From Chloroflexota bacterium (GTDB lineage Bacteria; Chloroflexota; UBA11872): 64,000 nucleotides of DNA. The notes below the pieces were generated by a model. The model had not been told where the DNA came from. It saw only the letters and a program-made list of their open reading frames with translations, and did not search any database. Positions 12,569 to 20,733 of this stretch are shown here, piece by piece. Where the stretch lies: the NCBI GenBank assembly GCA_022821645.1, contig JAJEDE010000003.1, forward strand, positions 52,952 to 116,951, given 5' to 3'. Positions within the stretch are counted from its first letter, which is position 1; every line of letters starts with the position of its first letter. The translations under genes and the position numbers were made by a program.

Positions 12569-13175
12569 CGGCGGACTCCAGGTAGGCAGCCAGGGCGACC
12601 TTGGCCTGGTCCAGAATTGGCTCTCCGTGGCCGACGGTGATGCTGGTGAAGTCCAGATCAAGGAGCTTTCGTAGCAGCGTCGGCGGTCGCATGCGCGGAT
12701 GGGCACCTATCTCACCCTCGCCGTGGGTCCAATAGCTGGTCGTGCCCAGCGCGTCGCCGACGAAGAGCACGCCACGGTTCTCACTGGTGTACAGCGCGTG
12801 TTCGCCGGCACTGATGCCGCCAAGCCCGATGGCTTGCAGTCCGCCGGGAAGTTCGCTGTCGGCCGAATAGACGTGGTCGGGGGTCAGCGTTTCCAGGTCG
12901 TCCACGTCTCCGTGGGGCGCCCAGACCGGAGCGTCGAAGCGATGTCGCCACATCGCGGCGGCCCGCTCGTGATAGTGGTTGGTGAGGATGACGTGACGAA
13001 CGCGGGACAGCACGCCCTGGAGAGCCGTGGGCGACAAGTCCTGCGGATCAATGGCGATCACGCCGTCGTCGGTGTCGACGAGATAGGACTCCAGCGGAAA
13101 GCGGTGCCAGGCCACGGTCCATTGGTAGACGCCGGGCAGGATCTCGCGCGGCGGGCGGGCGAAGTAGGGGCTCAT
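12558..13175 (-). CDS. Metallo-beta-lactamase-fold protein embedded in the pyr operon
   Basis: A 205-residue protein resembling compact MBL-fold hydrolases: VDTDDGVIAIDP strand region, LTNHYHERA (His67, His69) at the position of the family's THxHxDH, FVGDALG (ligand Asp) and a late VGHGEPI. The third and fourth residues of the canonical motif (Asp-His) are Arg-Ala here, so the second metal site looks incomplete. It overlaps pyrB by 1 nt and pyrC by 11 nt, so it is co-transcribed and co-translated with pyrimidine enzymes. No pyrimidine step is assigned to this fold; a repair, housekeeping or regulatory hydrolase role is only a guess. Confidence 0.75.
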   Translation of the reverse strand: MSPYFARPPREILPGVYQWTVAWHRFPLESYLVDTDDGVIAIDPQDLSPTALQGVLSRVRHVILTNHYHERAAAMWRHRFDAPVWAPHGDVDDLETLTPDHVYSADSELPGGLQAIGLGGISAGEHALYTSENRGVLFVGDALGTTSYWTHGEGEIGAHPRMRPPTLLRKLLDLDFTSITVGHGEPILDQAKVALAAYLESAGVR

Positions 13176-14113
13176 CAGTGCGTTCCTGTCAGCAAGAGGT
13201 AGAGGATGGCCATGCGCACGGCCACTCCGTTGGTTACCTGTTCGGTGATCACCGACTGCTCGCCGTAGGCGACGTCGGACGAGATTTCGATGCCCTGGTT
13301 CATGGGACCCGGGTGCATGAGCAATACCTGGCGGTCGGCGCGACGAAGGCGGGCAGGCGTGATGCCCCAGCGTCGCGCGTATTCGCGGAGATCGGGCAGC
13401 AGGCCGCCGGCCATGCGCTCCTTTTGGATGCGAAGAGCCATCACCACGTCGGCGCCATCAATGGCGCGGTCAAGGTCGTACTCCACGCGCACCATGCCGT
13501 CGCCGTTCAGCAGGTTGCCGAAGTCGGGCGGTAGCACGGTGGGCGGTCCGCTGAGGTAGACGTGCGCACCCATGCGGGCGAAGGCCCAGATGTCAGAGCG
13601 GGCGACCCGGCTGTGCAGCATGTCGCCCACGATGACCATCTTCAGACCTTCCAGGTCGCCGGCATGTTCTCGCACCGTGAAGAGGTCCAGCAGCGCCTGG
13701 CTGGGATGGCCGCGCAGGCCATCGCCGGCGTTTACCACCCCGCAGTTGAGGTGGCGCGCGGCCAGGTCTGGCACGCCGGCGCAGGCATGGCGAATGATGA
13801 CCATGTCGGCGCCGAGGGCCTGGATGGTGTGGAACGTGTCGACCAGGGACTCGCCCTTTTCGACGCTGCTACCCGAGGCGGCGACGTTGACGACGTCCGC
13901 GCTTAGCGACTTGCCGGCCAGCTCGAACGAGACGCGGGTGCGGGTGCTGGGCTCGAAGAACATGTTGACGATGGACTTGCCGCGCAGGGTCGGCACCCGC
14001 CGGATGGGGCGATCGAGCACCTGACGCATTGACGCCGCGGTATCGAGGACCGTGTCGAACTCGTCGCGGGAGAAGTCGGCGACATCGATCAGGTGCCTAC
14101 GATGCAGCGGCAT
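13175..14113 (-). CDS. pyrB: Aspartate carbamoyltransferase catalytic subunit
   Basis: 312 residues from ATG 14113 (MPLHRRHLIDVADFS). The carbamoyl-phosphate-binding FFEPSTRTRVSFE, the HPSQALLD region and the C-terminal HPGPMNQG motif identify the catalytic chain. It condenses carbamoyl phosphate and aspartate. The track start at 14158 would overlap pyrR by 62 nt; the chosen ATG overlaps it by 17 nt and starts the homologous sequence. No regulatory pyrI is seen nearby, so control is probably through the PyrR leader. Confidence 0.97.
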   Translation of the reverse strand: MPLHRRHLIDVADFSRDEFDTVLDTAASMRQVLDRPIRRVPTLRGKSIVNMFFEPSTRTRVSFELAGKSLSADVVNVAASGSSVEKGESLVDTFHTIQALGADMVIIRHACAGVPDLAARHLNCGVVNAGDGLRGHPSQALLDLFTVREHAGDLEGLKMVIVGDMLHSRVARSDIWAFARMGAHVYLSGPPTVLPPDFGNLLNGDGMVRVEYDLDRAIDGADVVMALRIQKERMAGGLLPDLREYARRWGITPARLRRADRQVLLMHPGPMNQGIEISSDVAYGEQSVITEQVTNGVAVRMAILYLLLTGTH

Positions 14114-14681
14114 TGGCGACCTCCGGATTGGCGACGATGCGAACGGCGTCTTCGCCATCCAATTCCTCCAAGCACACTTCCACGTTCTCGTAGAGTGCGG
14201 TGGGGATGTTCTTTCCCGCGTAGTCGGCGCGAATGGGCAGTTCGCGGTGCCCGCGGTCCACGACTACGGCCAGCTGGATCGTGCTGGGACGCCCAAAGTC
14301 GGTGAGGGCGTCCAGGGCGGCACGAGTGGACCGTCCCGTGTGGAGCACGTCGTCAACAAGCACGACGTCGCGGCTGGTGACATCGACCGGGATATCGGTT
14401 GGGTGCATGGGCGGCGTCGTGGCGCGGCTGACGAGGTCGTCGCGGTACAGCGAGATGTCGACTGCGCCGGTGGGCACCTGCACGTCCTCGAAGGAGGCAA
14501 CGGCTTCGGCCAGGCGGCGCGCGAGGATGGGACCGGGCCGGGGCACGCCCACGAAGACCAGGTTGGTGGCGCCGCGATTACGTTCGACGATCTCGTGCGC
14601 GATGCGAGTCAACGTCCGACGCAGATCGTCAGCCGACATGACCAAGCGGCCGCCGCCGTTCACCGCCACGTTGCCTCCCAT
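14097..14681 (-). CDS. pyrR: Bifunctional PyrR: pyr mRNA-binding regulator / uracil phosphoribosyltransferase-like
   Basis: 194 residues with the PRPP-binding motif DVVLVDDVLHTGRS around residue 110 and a TRIAHEIVERN N-terminal helix typical of PyrR. In Bacillus-type systems PyrR binds a conserved hairpin loop in pyr leader RNA when UMP/UTP is high, favouring termination. It is the first gene of the operon, and its own leader holds a matching binding hairpin and terminator (separate entries), which strongly supports the autoregulatory role. The ATG follows the terminator U-tract by only 12 nt and no strong Shine-Dalgarno is visible. Confidence 0.95.
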   Translation of the reverse strand: MGGNVAVNGGGRLVMSADDLRRTLTRIAHEIVERNRGATNLVFVGVPRPGPILARRLAEAVASFEDVQVPTGAVDISLYRDDLVSRATTPPMHPTDIPVDVTSRDVVLVDDVLHTGRSTRAALDALTDFGRPSTIQLAVVVDRGHRELPIRADYAGKNIPTALYENVEVCLEELDGEDAVRIVANPEVANAAAS

Positions 14682-14693
14682 GGCGTTTCGGGC

Positions 14694-14720
14694 AAAAAGA
14701 AAGGGCCCGAAGGGCCCCTA
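14694..14720 (-). terminator. Intrinsic terminator/attenuator in the pyrR leader
   Basis: Read on the minus strand, GGGGCCC-TTC-GGGCCC is followed directly by TTTCTTTTT: a 6-bp all-GC stem, 3-nt loop and U-rich tail. It lies between the putative promoter and the pyrR start codon, so it would stop transcription before any pyr gene, as expected of an attenuator. No mutually exclusive antiterminator pairing was identified with certainty by eye. Confidence 0.9.
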
Positions 14721-14750
14721 ATCCGCCAGAGACAGCGCGCCGCAAAGTGC

Positions 14751-14784
14751 AGCCTTTCCGCCTCGCTGGACTGGATTAAAGGCT
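14751..14784 (-). promoter_or_regulatory. PyrR-binding hairpin (anti-antiterminator) in pyr leader RNA
   Basis: The minus-strand sequence contains AGTCCAGCGAGGC, which fits the known PyrR loop consensus ARUCCNGNGAGGY. It is flanked by perfectly complementary AGCCTTT and AAAGGCT arms plus an inner CC/GG pair, so it would present the consensus in an apical loop. Known PyrR sites have this layout. The hairpin sits at the predicted 5' end of the transcript and about 30 nt before the terminator. Confidence 0.88.
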
Positions 14785-14790
14785 GGCAGG

Positions 14791-14796
14791 ATTATA
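14791..14796 (-). promoter_or_regulatory. -10 element of the pyr operon promoter
   Basis: A perfect TATAAT on the minus strand lies 7 nt before the PyrR hairpin, so transcription would start at about the first base of the hairpin. No convincing -35 hexamer was found at 16-18 nt spacing (AAGCCC and CAAGCC are the nearest), so the call rests on the -10 and on position. Confidence 0.6.
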
Positions 14797-14853
14797 GCGA
14801 ATGGCTGCCGCCTGGGCTTGCCTTGGACAGCTCGACGGATGAGCGAGCGTGGT

Positions 14854-15324
14854 CTAGAGGCCCTCGTCGAGGGCGGCGAGCACTTCGTTTACGTGTTCCC
14901 GGGCGTCCACGTCACGGAAGATGCGGCGGACGACGCCGGTGCGGTCCACCAGGAAGGTGCTGCGGCGGAAGCGTTCGCGCGAGAAGGGGCCGAAGCCCTG
15001 CCGCACACGAACGCCGTAGTCCGCGGCCACGGATCCGTCGTCGCTGAGGAGTTCAAAGGCCAGCGAATTTGTCGACTGAAACGTTTTGAGGTCGCCCAGT
15101 TCAGCCTTGGCGATCCCGATCACCGTGGCCCGTACCGAACGAAAGATGTCGCTGGCATCGCGAAACGAGGTTGCGATCTCGGTGTCAGTACCACCTGAAG
15201 CGTCATTGAGGAACAAGAGCACCAGGTTGGCGCGACCACGCCGAGCGAGCAGCGAGAACGACTCGCCTTCCGTGGACGTCAGTTGGAATTCAGGCGCTTG
15301 TACGCCCTCGGACACCGTGGCCAT
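14854..15324 (-). CDS. Cysteine-less peroxiredoxin/redoxin-like protein
   Basis: A 156-residue AhpC/TSA-fold protein: VQAPEFQLTSTEGESFSL opening, a VLLFLND strand, and STFLVDRTGVVRRIF near the C terminus, all typical of BCP/PrxQ-like redoxins. The segment normally reading P-x-x-x-T/S-x-x-C is LNDASGGTDTE, and the whole protein contains no cysteine, so the peroxidatic mechanism is absent. It may be a chaperone, scaffold or regulatory relative rather than a peroxidase. It lies between purA and the pyr operon, on the same strand, with its own 60-nt upstream gap. Confidence 0.8.
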   Translation of the reverse strand: MATVSEGVQAPEFQLTSTEGESFSLLARRGRANLVLLFLNDASGGTDTEIATSFRDASDIFRSVRATVIGIAKAELGDLKTFQSTNSLAFELLSDDGSVAADYGVRVRQGFGPFSRERFRRSTFLVDRTGVVRRIFRDVDAREHVNEVLAALDEGL

Positions 15325-15384
15325 AAGTCTGTCTCCGCCGGGGCGAGATCTTGGCCGCCAGCGTACCGAACGCGGCTGACTGGC

Positions 15385-16680
15385 CTACACCGACGCGAAG
15401 GGGTCTTGCAGGATGATGGCGGCGTCGCGGTGGCGACCGGTGCCGATCAGTCCGAGAGGAATGCCGGTGATCTGGCTGATGGACTCGACGTAGCTGCGGG
15501 CATTCGGCGGCAAATCGTCGAGATCGTTGATCCCTTCGGTCGGGGTCATCCAACCGGGGAACTCCTCGAAGATTGGGCGGGCACGATCGAATCTCCGCGT
15601 ATCGGGCGCCAATTCCGTGCGCTGCCCATCAAGTTCGTAGGCGACCGCGACCTTGATGCGCTCGAGGCCGTCAAGGGCGTCGACCTTGGTCAGGGCCAGC
15701 CAGTCGATGCCGCTGAGGGCAGCGGCGGTGCGCACGGCCACGGCGTCAAACCACCCGCAGCGCCTGGGTCTGCCGGTCGACGCGCCGTACTCGCCGCCGG
15801 CGACTTCCCGCAGATGGGTGCTCGTCTCATCGAATAGCTCAGTTGGAAACGGTCCTTCGCCCACCGACGACGAGAAGGCCTTGGCGACGCCCCAGACCTG
15901 GTCGAGTTCACGCGGCGGAATGCCGGCGCCCACGCAGGCGCCGCCGGCCGACGGACTGGACGAGGTGACGTAGGGGTAGTGGCCCCAGTCAAGGTCGCGC
16001 ATGACGCCAAGCTGGCCTTCGAGCAGGATGCGTCGATCTTCGGCCAGCGCCGCGCCTACGATTGGCAGCGTGTCGACGATGAGCGGCGCGAGCGTCTCGC
16101 CCCACTCGAGGGCCTGATCGATCAGCGCCTGGGGATCCTGCGGCGCGACGCCGTAACCGTTCTCCAATAGCCGGTTCTTGGGTTCCAGGATCGCCGGCAG
16201 CCACTCCTGCAAAAAGTCGGCGTCGAGAAGGTCGCCCATCCGGACGCCGGAACGGGCCGCCTTGTCGGCATAGGCCGGGCCGATGCCGCGGAGCGTGGTG
16301 CCCTGGGCAAGGTCGCCGCGCTGGGCTTCCTCAGCGGCATCAAGCGCCACGTGGTACGGCATCACGGCGTGCGCGCGCTCGGCGATCCAAAAGTTGTCAA
16401 ACGAGAGGCTGGCTCGGGACTGGAGTTCCTCCAATTCCTCAAGCAGGGCCGCCGGGTTGATGACGGTGCCAGGTCCAAGGATGTTCGTGACGTCAGGATT
16501 GAATATCCCGGACGGCGCCAGGTGAAGCGCAAACGTGCCTTGATCGTTGATGACGGTATGGCCGGCGTTGTTTCCGCCTTGAAATCGGATGACCATCTCC
16601 GCGTTTTGAGCGAAGCGGTCGACAACCTTGCCTTTGCCTTCGTCGCCCCATTGGGCGCCAAGGACGGCCACGGTGCTCAT
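15385..16680 (-). CDS. purA: Adenylosuccinate synthetase
   Basis: 431 residues from ATG 16680, starting MSTVAVLGAQWGDEGKGK, the invariant GTP-binding P-loop of PurA, followed by FQGGNNAGHT. SFDNFWIAERAHAVMP and the later GRPRRCGWFD motif also match the family. It catalyses GTP-dependent joining of IMP and aspartate on the way to AMP. The ORF-track start (16917) adds a 79-residue unrelated leader that overlaps pyrG. It starts 70 nt after the pyrG stop, so the two may share a transcript. Confidence 0.97.
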   Translation of the reverse strand: MSTVAVLGAQWGDEGKGKVVDRFAQNAEMVIRFQGGNNAGHTVINDQGTFALHLAPSGIFNPDVTNILGPGTVINPAALLEELEELQSRASLSFDNFWIAERAHAVMPYHVALDAAEEAQRGDLAQGTTLRGIGPAYADKAARSGVRMGDLLDADFLQEWLPAILEPKNRLLENGYGVAPQDPQALIDQALEWGETLAPLIVDTLPIVGAALAEDRRILLEGQLGVMRDLDWGHYPYVTSSSPSAGGACVGAGIPPRELDQVWGVAKAFSSSVGEGPFPTELFDETSTHLREVAGGEYGASTGRPRRCGWFDAVAVRTAAALSGIDWLALTKVDALDGLERIKVAVAYELDGQRTELAPDTRRFDRARPIFEEFPGWMTPTEGINDLDDLPPNARSYVESISQITGIPLGLIGTGRHRDAAIILQDPFASV

Positions 16681-16750
16681 GGAAGCCACCTTCCAGGGGG
16701 CGTGACGGTGTGGGAACGCATAAGTCTCCGTAGTTCTGGGATTGGGGTCG

Positions 16751-18403
16751 TTAGGTGACGGTCTCGGATCTGGATTCCAGCAGTGAAACCGGCTGACGGC
16801 CCTCCGCGTGACGGATTGCCGAGCGAAGCAAGCCGGTAAAGAGCGGATGTGGACGGTTGGGTCGCGAGGCGAATTCAGGATGGAACTGGGAGCCGACGAA
16901 CCAGGGGTGACCCTCAAACTCGATGATCTCGACCAGTTTGCTGTCCGGCGACAGCCCGCTGAAGGTCATGCCTTCGGCACGAAGCAGTCTGCGGTACTTG
17001 TTGTTGAATTCCATGCGGTGGCGGTGACGCTCCCTGATCGAGGGCTGGCCATAGGCCGCGCGTACCAGCGTGCCCTCCACGAGTTCGCACGGCCAGAGGC
17101 CGAGCCGCATGGATCCGCCCATATCGGCCACATCGTAGTACTCGGGCATGGGATGGATGACCGGATGACGAGTGTCCGGGTTGAACTCAATGCTGTCGCA
17201 GTCGTCCGTGCCGAGAACCTTGCGAGCGAACTCAATCACGGCAATCTGCATGCCCAGGCAGAGACCGAGATAGGGAACCTTGTTGACCCGGGCGTAATGT
17301 GCAGCCTGAATCTTGCCTTCGATGCCGCGAGGCCCAAAACCACCGGGCACGATCACCGCGGCCACACCATCCAGCAGATCGGCCGGGTCGCGGTCTTCGA
17401 GATCCTCTGAATCGACCCAGCGAATCACCGGATCGATGCCCAGCGCAATGCCTGAATGGCGAACGGCCTCGATCACGCTGAGGTAGGAGTCCGCCAGCGA
17501 GACGTACTTGCCGACGATGGCCACTTCGAGCTGTGGACGAGGCTCACGCAGCGCAGCGACGATGCCTCGCCACTCGTCGAGATCCGGCTTGGCGTCCGGT
17601 AGCTGCAGGCTCTCGGCGATGAACGTGCCCAGGCCGGCGGCCTCGAGAGCCAGCGGCACTTCGTAGATGGTGTCCACGTCGATATTCGAAATCACGGCAC
17701 GCGCATCGATGTCGGCAAAGAGCGCGATCTTCTCGCGAAGTTCGAGGTTCAGCGGGGCATCGGAGCGGCAAATCACCACATCCGGGTGGATTCCAAGCCC
17801 CCGAAGCTGCGTCACGCTGTGCTGGGTGGGTTTGGTCTTCAGTTCGCCAGTCGCGCCTATGCGCGGCACCAACGTCACGTGCACGTACAGCACGTTTTCG
17901 TCGCCCACCTCGCGGCGCATCTGGCGGAGCGCCTCGACAAACGGAATGTTCTCGATATCGCCCACCGTTCCGCCGACTTCCACAATCACGACGTCAGCGT
18001 CGTGGGTCTTGCCCACGTCGTGGATGCGCGCCTTGATTTCGTCGGTGATGTGGGGAATGACCTGAATGGTTCCACCGAGAAAGTCGCCGCGCCGCTCGCG
18101 GCCGATGACCCGGTCATAGACCCCGCCGGTGGTGAGATTGCTGACCGCGCGGAGGTTCTCGTCGATAAACCGCTCGTAGTGCCCGAGGTCCAGGTCGGTC
18201 TCGGCACCGTCCACGGTCACGAATACCTCGCCGTGCTGGAGCGGGCTCATGGTGCCGGGGTCCACGTTGATATACGGGTCCAGCTTCATCACGGAGACCT
18301 TAAGGGAGCGGCTCTTGAGCAGGCGGCCGATGCTGGCGACGCTGACACCCTTGCCGACGCCGCTGAGCACACCGCCGGTGACGAAAATGAACTTTCGCGC
18401 CAT
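16751..18403 (-). CDS. pyrG: CTP synthase
   Basis: 550 residues from ATG 18403 (MARKFIFVTGGVLSGVGKG), matching the usual size. The synthetase domain has KLDPYINVDPGTMSP and the EVGGTVGDIE motif. The C-terminal glutaminase has GLCLGMQ (nucleophile Cys) and QFHPEF. It makes CTP from UTP, glutamine and ATP. The longer ORF start (18568) reads through an arginine-rich leader and overlaps the upstream gene. With purA and the pyr operon it forms a nucleotide-synthesis block of over 13 kb. Confidence 0.98.
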   Translation of the reverse strand: MARKFIFVTGGVLSGVGKGVSVASIGRLLKSRSLKVSVMKLDPYINVDPGTMSPLQHGEVFVTVDGAETDLDLGHYERFIDENLRAVSNLTTGGVYDRVIGRERRGDFLGGTIQVIPHITDEIKARIHDVGKTHDADVVIVEVGGTVGDIENIPFVEALRQMRREVGDENVLYVHVTLVPRIGATGELKTKPTQHSVTQLRGLGIHPDVVICRSDAPLNLELREKIALFADIDARAVISNIDVDTIYEVPLALEAAGLGTFIAESLQLPDAKPDLDEWRGIVAALREPRPQLEVAIVGKYVSLADSYLSVIEAVRHSGIALGIDPVIRWVDSEDLEDRDPADLLDGVAAVIVPGGFGPRGIEGKIQAAHYARVNKVPYLGLCLGMQIAVIEFARKVLGTDDCDSIEFNPDTRHPVIHPMPEYYDVADMGGSMRLGLWPCELVEGTLVRAAYGQPSIRERHRHRMEFNNKYRRLLRAEGMTFSGLSPDSKLVEIIEFEGHPWFVGSQFHPEFASRPNRPHPLFTGLLRSAIRHAEGRQPVSLLESRSETVT

Positions 18404-18470
18404 GCCGCAACTCACGGGGTGCGTTTGGATGCGGTCAGGCAGCGTGCGGCCCGGTCGCCGGTGACGGCCA

Positions 18471-19094
18471 TCAGGCGGCGCGCGGCGCCAGCACGCGCGT
18501 CGCCACGGGCTCGGGAAGGCTGGACACCGAGACGCTGATGGACGTCTCGGGTGTGGGCTCGGCCTCACTGAGGGCCTTTGCCGCGTTCATCCACGAGATC
18601 CTGCCGTTTTCGGCCCGGCCATACGGGATTACCAGATTGGGTTCGATGCGGTTGACCAGCTTGACGACGCGCTCAACGCCGTCATCGGCACTAACAACCA
18701 GGACCTGTGCGGAACCCAATTCCTCTAGCATTTCGTTGGTCATCTCGGATTTGAGGCTAGCGATCAGGGCTACGGTTACCCGGTCAATGTCGAGCGCGTA
18801 GACGGTGCGGGCGGCCCCGTCGTGGGGGGGCGGGGAGCTTGCAATGCCGTGGAGGTATACGCCGGAAACGTCGTATTCGCCCGGGCCGGCGGCGACATAC
18901 GTGTCGCGTCCATCGTGGTTCGGAAGGACCAATCGTTCAGCGCCGGGCGGCAATTCAGGGTCGGTGAGAGCGACCAGGTCGGCCTTCGGAAAGGTGGATC
19001 TGCGAGTTCGACCGGATGTCTGCGGGTCGGTGACGAGCGCGCCGTCGCGTCCGCGGAATCGAAAGCAACTGCCCCCGATCCACGTGATTTCCAT
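18471..19094 (-). CDS. Degenerate metallo-beta-lactamase-like protein
   Basis: A 207-residue product beginning MEITWIGGSCFRFRGRDGALVTDP, which matches the N terminus of UlaG-like MBL proteins (usually WLGHSCFRLRG). The first-strand His is Gly, and the place of the metal motif (H-x-H-x-D-H) reads ALTDPELPPGAE, so the metal ligands look lost. Later features (LPNHDGRD, GPGEYDVSGVYLHG) still follow the fold. It is therefore probably non-catalytic or of changed function. It lies 68 nt upstream of pyrG on the same strand and is divergent from the exporter permease gene. Confidence 0.7.
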   Translation of the reverse strand: MEITWIGGSCFRFRGRDGALVTDPQTSGRTRRSTFPKADLVALTDPELPPGAERLVLPNHDGRDTYVAAGPGEYDVSGVYLHGIASSPPPHDGAARTVYALDIDRVTVALIASLKSEMTNEMLEELGSAQVLVVSADDGVERVVKLVNRIEPNLVIPYGRAENGRISWMNAAKALSEAEPTPETSISVSVSSLPEPVATRVLAPRAA

Positions 19095-19213
19095 GCGCAG
19101 CGCAGGCCCCTACACCTGTCGGACTCCGAAGCGTAGCACGGTGCCAGATCGGCGGCCGTTCCGTGGTCTCTCGCGCTAGAATGGCTAGCCCCTGTGTTGA
19201 GGGGCCTTCTTCT

Positions 19214-20056
19214 ATGGGCACCGTTACTGCAAAGGGGCCTATTGCCCCGGCCCGACACGTCGTAGCCGCCTCGCGCGAACTGCTGACGTACGCCGACCTG
19301 CTGCGGAACCTGGTGGTACGCGACCTGAAAGTTCGCTACCGCGGGTCGGTGCTTGGGTTCGCCTGGGCCCTGCTCAACCCGCTGCTGATGATGGGGGTCT
19401 TCACGCTGGTCTTCCAGGTTCTGGCCAAGACCGACCCGATTGAGCGTTATCCGTTTTTTCTGCTCAGTGCGCTGGTCCCCTGGCTGTTCACGCAGCACGC
19501 CGTGACCACCGCGATGCGCAGCGTCACGTCAAACGCGTTGCTGATCAAGAAGGTCTACTTTCCGCGTGAATTGCTACCGCTGAGCGCGGTGCTGGCCAGC
19601 TTCATCAACTTCGTCCTTGCCTACGTGGTGTTTTGGCTGGTGGCGCTGCCATTTGGCGTTGGGGTGACGCGGACCATGTTGGCGGTGCCGCTGGTAATGC
19701 TGCTGCACCTGGTGTTTGTGCTTGGTCTGGGGTTGCTGCTGGCGACAGTGAACGTGTTTTTCCGCGACACGGAGCACATTGTCGAAGTTGGCATGCTGGC
19801 CTGGTTCTTCCTTACGCCCATCTTTTATGCGATGTCGATCGTCCCGAATAACACGGTGCTGGGCCTGGACATTCACCGATGGGTGTTCATGTTCAATCCG
19901 ATGGCAACGCTTGTTACGGACTACCGCTACGCCTTTATGTGGGGGTTCCCGCCGATCAGGCACACGCTGGTGACGATCGTTACGGCGCTGGCGCTGCTGG
20001 GTGTGGGCTGGTGGATGTTCCGGCGCCTGGCCGGCCGCTTCGCCGAAGAGCTCTAA
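19214..20056 (+). CDS. wzm: ABC-type polysaccharide exporter, permease subunit (Wzm-like)
   Basis: About 280 residues with six hydrophobic segments and the ABC-2 exporter pattern: a cytoplasmic amphipathic start (LLRNLVVRDLKVRYRGSVLG), then LLNPLLMMGVFTLVF. NVFFRDTEHIVEVGM is typical of O-antigen/teichoic-acid permeases. It pairs with the Wzt ATPase at 20734 to export lipid-linked glycan. ATG 19214 is chosen because homology begins soon after; in-frame ATG 19181 and GTG 19163 are alternatives. First gene of the ~31-kb plus-strand glycan locus. Confidence 0.9.
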   Translation: MGTVTAKGPIAPARHVVAASRELLTYADLLRNLVVRDLKVRYRGSVLGFAWALLNPLLMMGVFTLVFQVLAKTDPIERYPFFLLSALVPWLFTQHAVTTAMRSVTSNALLIKKVYFPRELLPLSAVLASFINFVLAYVVFWLVALPFGVGVTRTMLAVPLVMLLHLVFVLGLGLLLATVNVFFRDTEHIVEVGMLAWFFLTPIFYAMSIVPNNTVLGLDIHRWVFMFNPMATLVTDYRYAFMWGFPPIRHTLVTIVTALALLGVGWWMFRRLAGRFAEEL

Positions 20057-20181
20057 CCCGGATGCGGAATCCCGGCCGACCATGTCGCGCATATCAGCGC
20101 AACCACCCAGGGTCAGATCGGGATTTCCGCGATCCGTTCGTCAGGCAGTTGGAGTCTCAGCGAGTCAGCCTTCAGCCAGGC

Positions 20182-20643
20182 TCAGCGAACAGGGAAGTAG
20201 ATGTCCGTCTGCCATTTCGACGTGTCGGCCTCCGCGCCCGGGTCGGTGACGTAGACCTCCCAGGGCGCGCCGGCGGGTTGGAGGCCCTGCGTCTCCATCC
20301 ACTCCGTCAGTGCCGACCACGTCTGCGGGAGGTTGTCGTACGGTCCAAAATGCGAGACCGTAGCCGCAGTTCCGGCCGGCAACTCGCCGGCCTGGATGCG
20401 TCCCTTGCCCTCAATGGCCGACGCCACAGGCATTCCGCACTCAAGATCGACCGAGCCGCCATCCATCGAGTGGTAGCGCGAGAAGGGCATTCCAGCGGGC
20501 TGCTGGCCGCTTTGCTGGATGTACCCGTACACCTCTCCGAACAACGCCCCCATGAGTTCGCTGAGTTCGTCCATGGTGCTGGTGGCTCGGATTCCCAGGA
20601 TGGGCTGGGATTCAACCTGTCGTGTCTCGAACTTCAGCGACAT
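20182..20643 (-). CDS. GyrI-like/AraC effector-binding domain protein
   Basis: 153 residues from ATG 20643. It begins MSLKFETRQVESQPILGIR and shows the BmrR/GyrI small-molecule binding layout: strand-helix (MDELSELMGALFGEVYGYI), GMPFSRYHSMDGGSVDLECGMPV, then ATVSHFGPYDNLPQTW, with WEVYVTDPG...DIYFPV at the end. Such stand-alone domains bind hydrophobic or cationic ligands. No DNA-binding domain is attached. It lies on the opposite strand between the exporter permease and its ATPase, splitting a normally contiguous pair. The ORF-track start at 21180 overlaps wzt and is not used. Confidence 0.85.
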   Translation of the reverse strand: MSLKFETRQVESQPILGIRATSTMDELSELMGALFGEVYGYIQQSGQQPAGMPFSRYHSMDGGSVDLECGMPVASAIEGKGRIQAGELPAGTAATVSHFGPYDNLPQTWSALTEWMETQGLQPAGAPWEVYVTDPGAEADTSKWQTDIYFPVR

Positions 20644-20733
20644 CGCGCCTCGCTCCCGGTCAGTAGCCAACCGCGAGCCGGTCAGTCTCGGCGTCAGGCT
20701 GGCATAGGTCGACGATCGGAAGTCAGAGTCTAA

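Noticed and set aside
19160-19213. CCCCT-GTGTTG-AGGGG hairpin with TAGAAT upstream of wzm as a regulatory leader
   Set aside because: Only 5-bp stem, weak -35 region and uncertain wzm start; not strong enough to list.
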